Part shown: positions 1 to 6,818 of the stretch, in pieces
How the letters are laid out: each line of letters starts with the position of its first letter
Numbering within the stretch: position 1 is the first letter of the stretch
Assembly (NCBI GenBank): GCA_947464515.1
Contig: CANHXF010000063.1
Location: forward strand, 1 to 8,505
DNA: 8,505 nt
From: Flavobacteriales bacterium
Lineage (GTDB): Bacteria > Bacteroidota > Bacteroidia > NS11-12g > UBA955
Reading direction: 5' to 3'
Notes under the pieces: model-generated
What the model was told of the DNA's origin: nothing
Databases searched by the model: none
The model's input: the letters and a program-made list of their open reading frames with translations, nothing else
Translations under genes and position numbers: made by a program

Positions 1-51
1 ATTTCAAACTTTAAACAACTACTCTATTGCTTTTTGCAAATTCTGCAAACA

Positions 52-77
52 TTGAATTAATTTTTCTTGTAGGTTTG
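52..77 (+). promoter_or_regulatory. Candidate Bacteroidota-type promoter of the GT-C/TPR gene
   Basis: TAGGTTTG at 70-77 matches the Bacteroidota -7 consensus TAnnTTTG exactly. A possible -33 element, TTG at 52-54 (ATTG), lies only 15 bases upstream, shorter than the usual spacing of about 17-23, so the -33 part is weak. The start codon at 86 is 8 bases after the element, which predicts a leader of only about 4 bases. Farther upstream, TGCAAA occurs twice (35-40 and 44-49), and TTTGCAAA at 33-40 is an 8-bp palindrome. Their meaning is unknown. Confidence 0.5.
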
Positions 78-85
78 CTAAACGT

Positions 86-2878
86 ATGGCAAAGCAAGTT
101 TCTACGAATAACGCATCGAACAATACCCCGTCTTCACTGCCCTTTTCACCCATTTCGTTGAATGATTTCATCGAGATGAGCAAGACAAATCAGGGACAAA
201 TCAACACATACATAGAGGAAAAACACAACTTGGTGATTTACCCTGGAACTGTTGCACCCAAATCATCCGACATCAACCAAGGTTTGTCTTTGGTTTCTTT
301 AAAGAACAAAGGATATCTGATTGCAAAGCCTCAAGAAAAAAACAAAAGACTTAATGAGTCATTATTCGGCCTTACTGCTGCTGACTATCAAAGCAAATTT
401 GTAATTATCACGGCCGATTGTTTAGTTCAAATATCAACTGATGTCAATCAGGTTAACTCAATGGCTGAATTGGTTTATTTGTGCAATAAAACCACCACGC
501 TAGAACAATCGTTGGAATTGCCAGTTCAATCCACACCTATGTCGGCTTTGAACATCCTAACCCAAAAATGGAAAATGGCGGGTAGTTATTTTATCAAGGC
601 CAATAAGAACATCCATCGTTGGGTGTTTTTGTTAATCTCCTTGTTTTCATTGGTTTTCATGACCCAAATGAGCAAAACCGCCAGTATTTCCGGGGATGAA
701 TTCACTCAATACACCTATTCCAAGTTGATAGCTAATTATTATCTAGAATCAATTGGTGAGGCGATACCCATCGACACGAACGAACTAAAGGGTCAGCGCA
801 TGCCCACATTAGCGAAAGCATTCCCAACCATGGGTGCTGGAGTGGCAACCATCAAAGATCCCGATCGTGTGATGCACGTTTACGGTTCTAGTTTTGATAC
901 TTTCACCACAATTTTAGGGTATTATCTTGGGGTTGATGATCAAATGCAATTCCGTCATTGGTGGAATTCGATATTCGGATTTTTGTGCATTCTCTTTACC
1001 GCATTGGTTGTTCGTCGATTAACCCAAGGAAGTTGGGCGTTTGCATGGCTGTCGTTTTTGTTGATGCTTTTGATGCCTAGGTTCTTTGGCGAGGCGATGA
1101 ATAACCCGAAAGATGTTCCTTTTGCGCTTGGTTATATCATGAGCTTATACTACGCCATCAGGATGTTCCAAAATTGGCCTCATTTCCGATGGAATAACGC
1201 ATTGTGGTTGGTTTTAAGTACAGCCTTGGGTATTAGCGTTCGTATTGGAGGTCTACTATCTGTCGCCTTCTTTATTATGTACGCCGGATTGAAATTCATT
1301 GAACACATCGGTTTCAAACAGTTTACTTCTCTAAAATGGAAGGGTTTCGGAGCTCTGCTTGTTACAACTATCACCATTGGACTCGGTAGTTATCTACTAG
1401 GGATTTCGCCATGGCCCTACGGCATTGACCAGCCTTTTACCAATCCATTGGAGGCGTTGAAAGAGTTTACAAACTACTCGGTTTCATTGCGACAGTTATT
1501 TGAGGGGAAGCTATACGATTCAGATATGCTGCCATTGTATTACCTAAGGAAATACCTTTTGATCACAACGCCGATGGCTGTTATGTTTGGGCTTGGTTGT
1601 TTTGCACTCTTGGTCTATACGAATCGCAAGCGCTTCACAAATGAAATTTTCTTGATTTTGTTTGCCGCAATTTTCCCAATTGTTTATATATACATTCAAA
1701 AATCTCAAGTGTACGGAGGGATCCGACAAATTCTGTTCACCCTACCCTGTTTTGTCACCATCGCTGTGATTGGTTATCAGTGGTTTGGCGATTTACTTTC
1801 CAGATTGAATAAGAAATTACAATTACTACCCACTGTGATTGCACTTGCTTTACTTGCGATGCCAACCAAATTCATTTTGGCCAACCACCCCGTGAGTTAC
1901 AGTTACTTCAACGAAATTTATGGCGGTACAGCAAAAGCTTATGGCGAATATGAGATGGACTACTACTTGGCTAGTTTGCGTCCGAGTGCAGAGTGGTTTC
2001 TAGAAAATGTGGCTCGCAAACATCCTGAGAAGAAATACGAAGTTCTTACGTATGGAATGGATCATGTGAAGTATTACTGCAGAAACGACAAAAACGTACA
2101 CGTTGGGTACTCAAGATTCGATGATAGAAGTTCAAAAGATTGGGACTATTGCATTTTTTACAATGCCTATTTTGATAAATCGCGATTAAACTCAGGTGAA
2201 TTCCCACCAAAAGGCACGGTTTATCAGCAAATGGTAGATGGTGTTCCAGCGGGATTGGTTATCGAACGCCCAAGTCACGACGACTTTAAAGGCATCAAAG
2301 CCATCGAAAAAGACACTGCTTACGCTCAGGCTGCCTCTTTGCTTGAAAATTACTTAAAGATCGATCCTGCGCGCTCTGAAGTGCGATTCTACCTATCCTC
2401 TGCTTACATTGGCATGGGCAATATCGAAAAGGCCATACTCGCAGTTAAAGAAGCACGGAAATATTACCCCGAATACAGTAGAGCGTGTTTTGCGCAATTC
2501 CAATATTTGATGAATGTTAAACGATACGATGAAGCCATCGAAGTGATTTCTCAATATCTAGAATCTCGTCCTCGCGATGGCGAAGGGTTCATCATGAAAG
2601 CCCAAGCACAAATGAGTAAGGGTGATATCGCAGCAGGAATCGAAACGTTAAAGAATGCAGTTGCTATGAATCCAATGGATTACAGAGTTTACGATTTAGG
2701 TTCACAAGCTTATCAAATGATGAAAGATGCTAGCAATTATAATATGTGGTTACAAGCATCGACATTGGGAAGTGCATCCAATCAAAACGACTTCCAAACT
2801 GCGGTACAAGCCGTTATGATGATCTACGAAGAAATCACAGGACAACCGTTGGATACAAAGAAATACGGCTTGGAGTAA
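86..2878 (+). CDS. GT-C (GT39/PMT-like) membrane glycosyltransferase with novel N-terminal domain and C-terminal TPR repeats
   Basis: This 930-residue protein probably transfers a sugar from a polyprenyl-phosphate donor on the periplasmic face of the inner membrane; the acceptor is unknown. Residues 1-177 are hydrophilic, have no signal peptide and match no domain I recognise. About ten membrane segments follow, roughly residues 178-197, 294-310, 316-333, 343-359, 372-404, 422-440, 494-511, 519-537, 549-567 and 579-597. The Asp-Glu pair D204-E205 sits in the first outer loop, where GT-C enzymes keep their catalytic acid. Other family-like signatures are NNPKDVPFALG (339-349), GGIRQILFTLP (544-554) and YSYFNEIYGG (605-614). 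A soluble stretch follows, then about three TPR-like helical repeats (roughly 745-890). The start is well supported: the frame upstream contains no alternative start before TGA at 53-55. There is no Shine-Dalgarno. The gene converges on the MBL gene with a 16-base gap. The GT-C assignment is firm; substrate and product are not known. Confidence 0.85.
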   Translation: MAKQVSTNNASNNTPSSLPFSPISLNDFIEMSKTNQGQINTYIEEKHNLVIYPGTVAPKSSDINQGLSLVSLKNKGYLIAKPQEKNKRLNESLFGLTAADYQSKFVIITADCLVQISTDVNQVNSMAELVYLCNKTTTLEQSLELPVQSTPMSALNILTQKWKMAGSYFIKANKNIHRWVFLLISLFSLVFMTQMSKTASISGDEFTQYTYSKLIANYYLESIGEAIPIDTNELKGQRMPTLAKAFPTMGAGVATIKDPDRVMHVYGSSFDTFTTILGYYLGVDDQMQFRHWWNSIFGFLCILFTALVVRRLTQGSWAFAWLSFLLMLLMPRFFGEAMNNPKDVPFALGYIMSLYYAIRMFQNWPHFRWNNALWLVLSTALGISVRIGGLLSVAFFIMYAGLKFIEHIGFKQFTSLKWKGFGALLVTTITIGLGSYLLGISPWPYGIDQPFTNPLEALKEFTNYSVSLRQLFEGKLYDSDMLPLYYLRKYLLITTPMAVMFGLGCFALLVYTNRKRFTNEIFLILFAAIFPIVYIYIQKSQVYGGIRQILFTLPCFVTIAVIGYQWFGDLLSRLNKKLQLLPTVIALALLAMPTKFILANHPVSYSYFNEIYGGTAKAYGEYEMDYYLASLRPSAEWFLENVARKHPEKKYEVLTYGMDHVKYYCRNDKNVHVGYSRFDDRSSKDWDYCIFYNAYFDKSRLNSGEFPPKGTVYQQMVDGVPAGLVIERPSHDDFKGIKAIEKDTAYAQAASLLENYLKIDPARSEVRFYLSSAYIGMGNIEKAILAVKEARKYYPEYSRACFAQFQYLMNVKRYDEAIEVISQYLESRPRDGEGFIMKAQAQMSKGDIAAGIETLKNAVAMNPMDYRVYDLGSQAYQMMKDASNYNMWLQASTLGSASNQNDFQTAVQAVMMIYEEITGQPLDTKKYGLE

Positions 2879-2894
2879 GTCTGGTTGCTAGCGC

Positions 2895-3731
2895 TTAGTC
2901 AAACCAATCCTCAGTGGCATTTATCGCCTTGAACTGACCTCTATCGTTTTGTTGTACTTGCGCTCTGCAGAAACTAGCATCGTGCTCAAAAATGAGCCAC
3001 ACTTGCTCTGATTCTAGCCAAGGAAGTAATGATTTCTTTTCCTCCATCGTTATCAAGGGTTGAATATCATAACCCATCACATAATTTACCGGAATGTGAG
3101 CGGCAGCAGGTATCAAATCTGCCATGTACATCAATTTGGTTGCACCCCAATGAATAATTGGCGCTATCATACCAAAAGTGTGACCATTGAATACTTTTAT
3201 TTCGATGCAATCCGCTATCATATCGCCCTCCTTAACAAAATTCAAAAGTCCCAATTCTTTCAATGGCAAGAAATTCTCTGGCAAAAAAGAGGCCCTTTCC
3301 CTATCATTTGGATTGTTCGCGTGATTCCAATGTGATTCTGTTAGATGATACAAAGCATTTGGAAATTGTGGGATTAACGATTCCGCGTCTCTTATGATGG
3401 CCCCGCCACAATGATCAAAGTGTAAATGCGTGAGCAAAACATCGGTAATTTGATCGGCCGAAATACCGTGTGACGAGAGAGAACCCATCAAACTATCCTC
3501 GCCATTTAAATCGTAATGACCATAAAACTTTTCACTTTGCTTGTTGCCGATGCCCGTATCGATCAATATTTTCCTGTCTTCAATTTCTACGAGCAAGCAT
3601 CGCATCGACCAATTACAAAGATTATTCTCATTTGCCGGTACAAGTTTATTCCAGATCACTTTTGGGACAACGCCAAACATGGCACCGCCATCCAATTTGA
3701 AGTTTCCCGTATGAATTGGTAAAACCCTCAT
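2895..3731 (-). CDS. MBL-fold metallo-hydrolase (COG0491/lactonase-like)
   Basis: This is a 278-residue soluble protein of the metallo-beta-lactamase fold, probably a dinuclear zinc hydrolase. The metal-binding motif THLHFDH is at 101-107 (H102, H104, D106, H107). Further ligands are H184 in NGHTFGM, D205 in MYMADLIP and H250 in FEHD, so the set is complete and the enzyme should be active. The N-terminal GGAMFGVVPK (15-24) and ILIDTGIG (55-62) are typical of the subfamily often annotated as N-acyl homoserine lactonase-like. That label is a family name and does not establish the substrate. No signal peptide is visible. The ATG overlaps the TGA stop of the methionine aminopeptidase gene by one base (TGATG), which suggests translational coupling. 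It is the last gene of the cbs-map-MBL operon. Confidence 0.85.
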   Translation of the reverse strand: MRVLPIHTGNFKLDGGAMFGVVPKVIWNKLVPANENNLCNWSMRCLLVEIEDRKILIDTGIGNKQSEKFYGHYDLNGEDSLMGSLSSHGISADQITDVLLTHLHFDHCGGAIIRDAESLIPQFPNALYHLTESHWNHANNPNDRERASFLPENFLPLKELGLLNFVKEGDMIADCIEIKVFNGHTFGMIAPIIHWGATKLMYMADLIPAAAHIPVNYVMGYDIQPLITMEEKKSLLPWLESEQVWLIFEHDASFCRAQVQQNDRGQFKAINATEDWFD

Positions 3732-4498
3732 CAGAACTCGTGATAAACATCGGTTAGCGCTTCATACCCAGTTTCTGTAATCAGAATGGTATGTTCAAAT
3801 TGCGCACTCAATTTCCCGTCAATCGTTCTGGCTGTCCAACCGTCTTTCCTATCCACTTTCGCTCTCGCCTTACCCGCATTTATCATCGGCTCGATCGTAA
3901 AAATCATGCCTGGCTTGAGGATCGGACCTGTATTTGCATCGGCAATGTGGGCCACATCGGGTGCTTCGTGAAACTTAAGGCCTACGCCATGACCGCAAAA
4001 TTCATAAACCACAGAATAACCATTTTTCTGGGCATGCTTGGCGATGTTATATCCGATGTTGTTCAATCGATTGTCAGGAAAACATTGATCCATCCCAATC
4101 TGTAAACACTCTCTTGTGGTTTCAACCAATCTCTTCGCATACTCGCTGGGCTCACCAACGTAATACATTTTGCAAGTGTCGCCGTAGTAACCCCCAAGTA
4201 TCGTAGTTACATCGATATTAACGATATCGCCATGCACTAGAACCGTTTGATTGGGCACGCCATGACAAATAACTTCATTGGGAGAAATGCAACAAGAGTG
4301 TTTAAATCCGCGATAGCCTTTTGTAGCCGGAACCGCCCCATTATCTCGCACAAACTCTTCACATTTTTTGTCGATGTCGATGGTCTTCATTCCTGGAACA
4401 ACAAATTGTTCCAGATATTTCAATGTTTCAGCAGCCAATTTTGCACTCTTTCGGATGCCTTCGATTTGCTCAGGTGTTTTAATTACGATAGCTGACAT
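3731..4498 (-). CDS. map: Type I methionine aminopeptidase
   Basis: This cytoplasmic metallo-enzyme removes the initiator methionine from nascent proteins whose second residue is small. At 255 residues it has the normal length of a short bacterial type I enzyme without an N-terminal extension. All catalytic positions are present: H79 (CHGVP), metal ligands D96 and D107 (VNIDVTT and GDTCKM), H170 (CGHGVG), E203 (TIEPM) and E235 (QFEHT), plus H177 near the substrate pocket. The start follows the stop of the cystathionine beta-synthase gene by 7 bases (TTCTATT) with no Shine-Dalgarno. Its stop overlaps the ATG of the MBL gene. In many bacteria map sits in the ribosomal-protein/secY cluster; here it is in a sulfur-amino-acid operon, so this could be a second copy or a relocated sole copy. 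Confidence 0.95.
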   Translation of the reverse strand: MSAIVIKTPEQIEGIRKSAKLAAETLKYLEQFVVPGMKTIDIDKKCEEFVRDNGAVPATKGYRGFKHSCCISPNEVICHGVPNQTVLVHGDIVNIDVTTILGGYYGDTCKMYYVGEPSEYAKRLVETTRECLQIGMDQCFPDNRLNNIGYNIAKHAQKNGYSVVYEFCGHGVGLKFHEAPDVAHIADANTGPILKPGMIFTIEPMINAGKARAKVDRKDGWTARTIDGKLSAQFEHTILITETGYEALTDVYHEF

Positions 4499-4505
4499 AA
4501 TAGAA

Positions 4506-5885
4506 TTAAGAATTTCCCTTTGCGATGGCTTGGATTAAATCTTGCTTGGTGATGATATGCCAATTCCCTCCCATGTCCATCGTCAATACGGCCGCATTGG
4601 CTTTGTTGATTTTTGTCGATACTTCTTCTATCGTAGCCATATGACTTACGATGGGATAAGGTTTGCCCATGATGATAGAAACCGGATGGCTCATTAAATC
4701 TCTGTTTTTCAACAATTCAGCATACAAGTGCGCATCTTCCACAGCACCTACAAAATCACCGGAATCGTTTTTTACTGGCAATTGCGAAACACTGTATTTC
4801 TGCATGATGCTAATTACCTCTTCACATGAATCACCCTCTTTTACTGTCAGTAATGGCAACTGTGCATGGCCTTGAATCAAGTCAGTTGCAGTTTGTAGGG
4901 GTTTTGGCGCAATAAAACCGCGATCTCTCATCCAATCCTCATTGTACATTTTTCCGAGGTAGCGAGTACCATGGTCATGAAAAATCACGACCACAACATC
5001 CGTCGGCTTAAATCGATCTTTCATTTGAAGAATACCTGCCAATGCAGAACCCGCACTATTTCCTACAAAAATCCCCTCTTCTCGCGGAATGCGTCTTGTC
5101 ATTACTGCAGCATCTTTATCGGTAACTTTTTCGAAATGATCGATAACTGAGAAGTCGACATTCGCTGGCAAGAAATCTTCGCCAATACCTTCAGTGATGT
5201 AGGGGTAAATTTCGTTCTTATCAAAAATACCAGTTTCCTTATATTTTTTGAAAACCGAGCCATAGGTATCGATTCCTAACATCTGAATTGCTGGGTTTTT
5301 CTCTTTTAGGTATTTACCGGTTCCGCAAATCGTTCCGCCCGTTCCTACTCCAACAACCAAATGCGTAATAGTACCATCCGTTTGATCCCAAATTTCAGGA
5401 CCTGTTTGTTCGTAATGGGCCTTTGAATTGCTTAAATTATCGTATTGATTGGGTTTCCAAGCATTTGGAATTTCTGCCGCCAATCGGGTACTTACACTGT
5501 AATAACTCCTTGGGTCTTCTGGTTCAACATCCGTTGGACAAACGATGACCTCCGCGCCAAACGCCTTTAGCGCATCAACCTTTTCTTTGCTTTGCTTGTC
5601 TGTGGTAGTAAAAATACAACGATAACCCTTTACCACTGCCGCAATTGCGAGCCCCATTCCGGTATTGCCACTCGTACCTTCAATAATTACACCGCCTGGT
5701 TTTAAGGCTCCACTGGCTTCGGCATCCAAAATCATTTTCAATGCCATACGATCCTTAATCGAATTTCCTGGATTGGTAGTTTCGATTTTCGCATACACGG
5801 TACAAGGTAAATCCTTGGTGATCGTATTCAATTTAACCATCGGCGTATTGCCAATCGTTTCTAAAATATTCTGGTAAACCCGCAT
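4506..5885 (-). CDS. cbs: PLP-dependent cystathionine beta-synthase with tandem CBS domains
   Basis: This cytoplasmic PLP enzyme is predicted to condense homocysteine with serine (or a serine derivative) to cystathionine in transsulfuration. It has 459 residues. The catalytic fold spans about 1-325: K44 in NSIKDR is the Schiff-base lysine, GTSGNTG (70-76) binds the substrate carboxylate, GVGTGGT (179-185) binds the PLP phosphate, and S277 in GNSAGS contacts the pyridine nitrogen. Residues 335-393 and 396-455 form two CBS (Bateman) domains that may sense an adenosyl ligand. SYYSVS (127-132) and EGIGEDF (232-238) favour cystathionine beta-synthase of the Mycobacterium Rv1077 type over plain O-acetylserine sulfhydrylase, though a cysteine synthase activity cannot be excluded. 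The heme-binding N-terminal extension of the human enzyme is absent. The start matches the family N-terminus. It is the first gene of the operon with map and the MBL gene. Confidence 0.9.
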   Translation of the reverse strand: MRVYQNILETIGNTPMVKLNTITKDLPCTVYAKIETTNPGNSIKDRMALKMILDAEASGALKPGGVIIEGTSGNTGMGLAIAAVVKGYRCIFTTTDKQSKEKVDALKAFGAEVIVCPTDVEPEDPRSYYSVSTRLAAEIPNAWKPNQYDNLSNSKAHYEQTGPEIWDQTDGTITHLVVGVGTGGTICGTGKYLKEKNPAIQMLGIDTYGSVFKKYKETGIFDKNEIYPYITEGIGEDFLPANVDFSVIDHFEKVTDKDAAVMTRRIPREEGIFVGNSAGSALAGILQMKDRFKPTDVVVVIFHDHGTRYLGKMYNEDWMRDRGFIAPKPLQTATDLIQGHAQLPLLTVKEGDSCEEVISIMQKYSVSQLPVKNDSGDFVGAVEDAHLYAELLKNRDLMSHPVSIIMGKPYPIVSHMATIEEVSTKINKANAAVLTMDMGGNWHIITKQDLIQAIAKGNS

Positions 5886-5892
5886 ACGGTTG

Positions 5893-5900
5893 CAAATCTA
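5893..5900 (-). promoter_or_regulatory. -7 element (TAGATTTG) of the cbs-map-MBL operon
   Basis: Read on the minus strand, TAGATTTG matches the Bacteroidota -7 consensus TAnnTTTG exactly. It ends 7 bases before the cbs ATG, so transcription should begin about 3 bases upstream of the start codon. I find no clear TTG -33 element at 17-23 bases upstream; that region is a run of six T, two bases and six A. The element and the following bases closely resemble those in front of the GT-C gene at 70-88. Confidence 0.6.
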
Positions 5901-5918
5901 CTTTCGCGAAAGCGCTTT
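5901..5918. promoter_or_regulatory. Candidate operator: overlapping palindromes next to the cbs -7 element
   Basis: CTTTCGCGAAAG (5901-5912) is a perfect 12-bp palindrome directly abutting the -7 element, within the promoter spacer. It overlaps a second perfect palindrome, AAAGCGCTTT (5909-5918). This is where a repressor or MerR-like activator would bind. A 12-bp palindrome is expected by chance about once per 4096 positions, so position rather than rarity is the argument. No regulator gene is visible in the window. Confidence 0.35.
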
Positions 5919-5929
5919 TTTAGAAAAAA
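5916..5929. repeat. A/T-tract inverted repeat upstream of the cbs promoter
   Basis: Six T (5916-5921), AG, then six A (5924-5929) form a 14-base inverted repeat at the expected -33 region of the cbs promoter. It may act as a bent or UP-like A-tract. Its role is not shown by the sequence. Confidence 0.3.
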
Positions 5930-6008
5930 TCGTGAAAACTGACATAAACAATTGACCGCGGCTTAGGTTGCTTCGGATTTCGATGCTAATTTGGCACCCT
6001 ATTTTGGA

Positions 6009-6809
6009 ATGGAAAAAACTTGTCTCGTAATTCCTTGTTACAATGAAAGTGACCGTTTGGATACGCATTCGTATTTGAATGAGTTGTCCAACAATCCAAA
6101 TCTCACATTGATTTTCGTCAATGATGGTAGCAAAGATTCGACGATAGAAGTATTGCGACAATTACATTCCAATTGTGATTCTAAGGTTCAGAATCGAATT
6201 CATATTCTAAGTTATAGTGATAACCAAGGCAAAGCAACCGCCGTGCAACGCGGATTATTATGGGCCGATGCATTATCAAACAACACCCCCGCTCCAACAT
6301 TTCTTCTAAACTGTGAAACCATTGGAAACGGAATCATTGATGCCAAATACTTTGGATTTTGGGATGCAGATTTGGCGACCCCCTTTTCGGAGCTATCTTG
6401 GTTTTTCCATTTGGCAAAAGACTCAGATCCCGATATGATTATTGGTTCTCGCGTTGCTCGTTTGGGCTCCAAAATTGAGAGAACCGTTTTTAGACACTAT
6501 TCAGGTCGGTTATTTGCGACTTTCATCAGCCAAGGTCTCGGTTGGAAAGTGCACGACACACAATGTGGAGCTAAAATATTCAAGTCTCATCTTATCCCCA
6601 TTTGTATGGAGCAACCGTTCAAAACATCGTGGCTGTTTGATGTAGAGATGTTACTGAGATTGAAAAAGCATTACGGCAAAAGAGCCACAGAAATGATTCT
6701 TGAAGTACCCATTCGCACTTGGAACGATGTGAAAGGGTCAAAAATCGGTTGGACGGATTTCGTGAAAGTTCCCTACCAGATTTGGAAAGTGTTCCGCGAC
6801 TACAAATAA
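6009..6809 (+). CDS. Family 2 glycosyltransferase, dolichyl-phosphate beta-glucosyltransferase (ALG5)-like
   Basis: The predicted role is transfer of a sugar from a nucleotide donor to a polyprenyl phosphate on the cytoplasmic membrane face, giving a lipid-linked donor for GT-C enzymes. From the ATG at 6009 the protein has 266 residues. Seen motifs: LVIPCYNE (6-13), VNDGSKDST (38-46), the metal-binding DAD (119-121) in FWDADLATP, GSR (146-148), VHDTQCGAKIF (181-191) and WLFDVEMLLRL (208-218). The last two are typical of the ALG5/DPG-synthase group. No membrane anchor is present, unlike some polyprenyl-phosphate transferases. About 25 extra residues appear to lie between the QRGLLWAD helix and the DAD motif (roughly 88-113). 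An in-frame TTG at 5991 would add six residues but is unlikely, because the family begins just before the IPCYNE strand. Its stop directly abuts the stop of the convergent YfiT-like gene. Confidence 0.85.
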   Translation: MEKTCLVIPCYNESDRLDTHSYLNELSNNPNLTLIFVNDGSKDSTIEVLRQLHSNCDSKVQNRIHILSYSDNQGKATAVQRGLLWADALSNNTPAPTFLLNCETIGNGIIDAKYFGFWDADLATPFSELSWFFHLAKDSDPDMIIGSRVARLGSKIERTVFRHYSGRLFATFISQGLGWKVHDTQCGAKIFKSHLIPICMEQPFKTSWLFDVEMLLRLKKHYGKRATEMILEVPIRTWNDVKGSKIGWTDFVKVPYQIWKVFRDYK

Positions 6810-6818
6810 TCAATTATT
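6805..6818. repeat. AT-only inverted repeat spanning two convergent stop codons
   Basis: AATAAT, CA, ATTATT is an inverted repeat with 6-base arms. The stop of the GT2 gene (TAA, 6807-6809) and the reverse-strand stop of the YfiT-like gene (6812-6810) lie at its centre. It is too AT-rich to act as an intrinsic terminator on its own. Confidence 0.4.

Noticed and set aside
1..60. Short open frames at the left edge, for example the frame from base 1 to TAA at 58-60
   Set aside because: Two of the three plus-strand frames are open over this short AT-rich stretch. About 19 codons with no recognisable motif cannot be told from intergenic DNA.
2879..2910. Terminator in the 16-base convergent gap between the GT-C and MBL genes
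   Set aside because: Only a 5-bp stem (TGGTT/AACCA) with a 15-base loop and no T-tract is visible, and it extends into the MBL coding region.
2895..3731. Quorum-quenching acyl-homoserine lactonase as a specific function
   Set aside because: The fold and metal ligands are shared by many MBL hydrolases; nothing in the sequence establishes that substrate.
3060..4495. Plus-strand open frames of 61-104 codons opposite the MBL and map genes
   Set aside because: They are antisense shadows of well-supported genes, with no recognisable domain and no start signals.
5901..5921. Plus-strand intrinsic terminator (CTTT-CGCG-AAAG stem followed by CGC and a T run)
   Set aside because: No plus-strand gene ends upstream of it. 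The stem is only 4 bp, and the position next to the cbs -7 element fits an operator better.
5987..5994. TAATTTGG (5987-5994) and TAGGTTGC (5964-5971) as -7 elements for the GT2 gene
   Set aside because: Neither matches TAnnTTTG exactly. A promoter must lie between 5886 and 6008, but I cannot place it.
5991..6008. Earlier TTG start for the GT2 gene
   Set aside because: It adds six residues not expected before the IPCYNE strand, and the ATG at 6009 gives the normal family N-terminus.
5898..6161. Minus-strand open frame of 87 codons across the divergent promoter region
   Set aside because: It overlaps the cbs promoter and the GT2 N-terminus in antisense and has no family resemblance.
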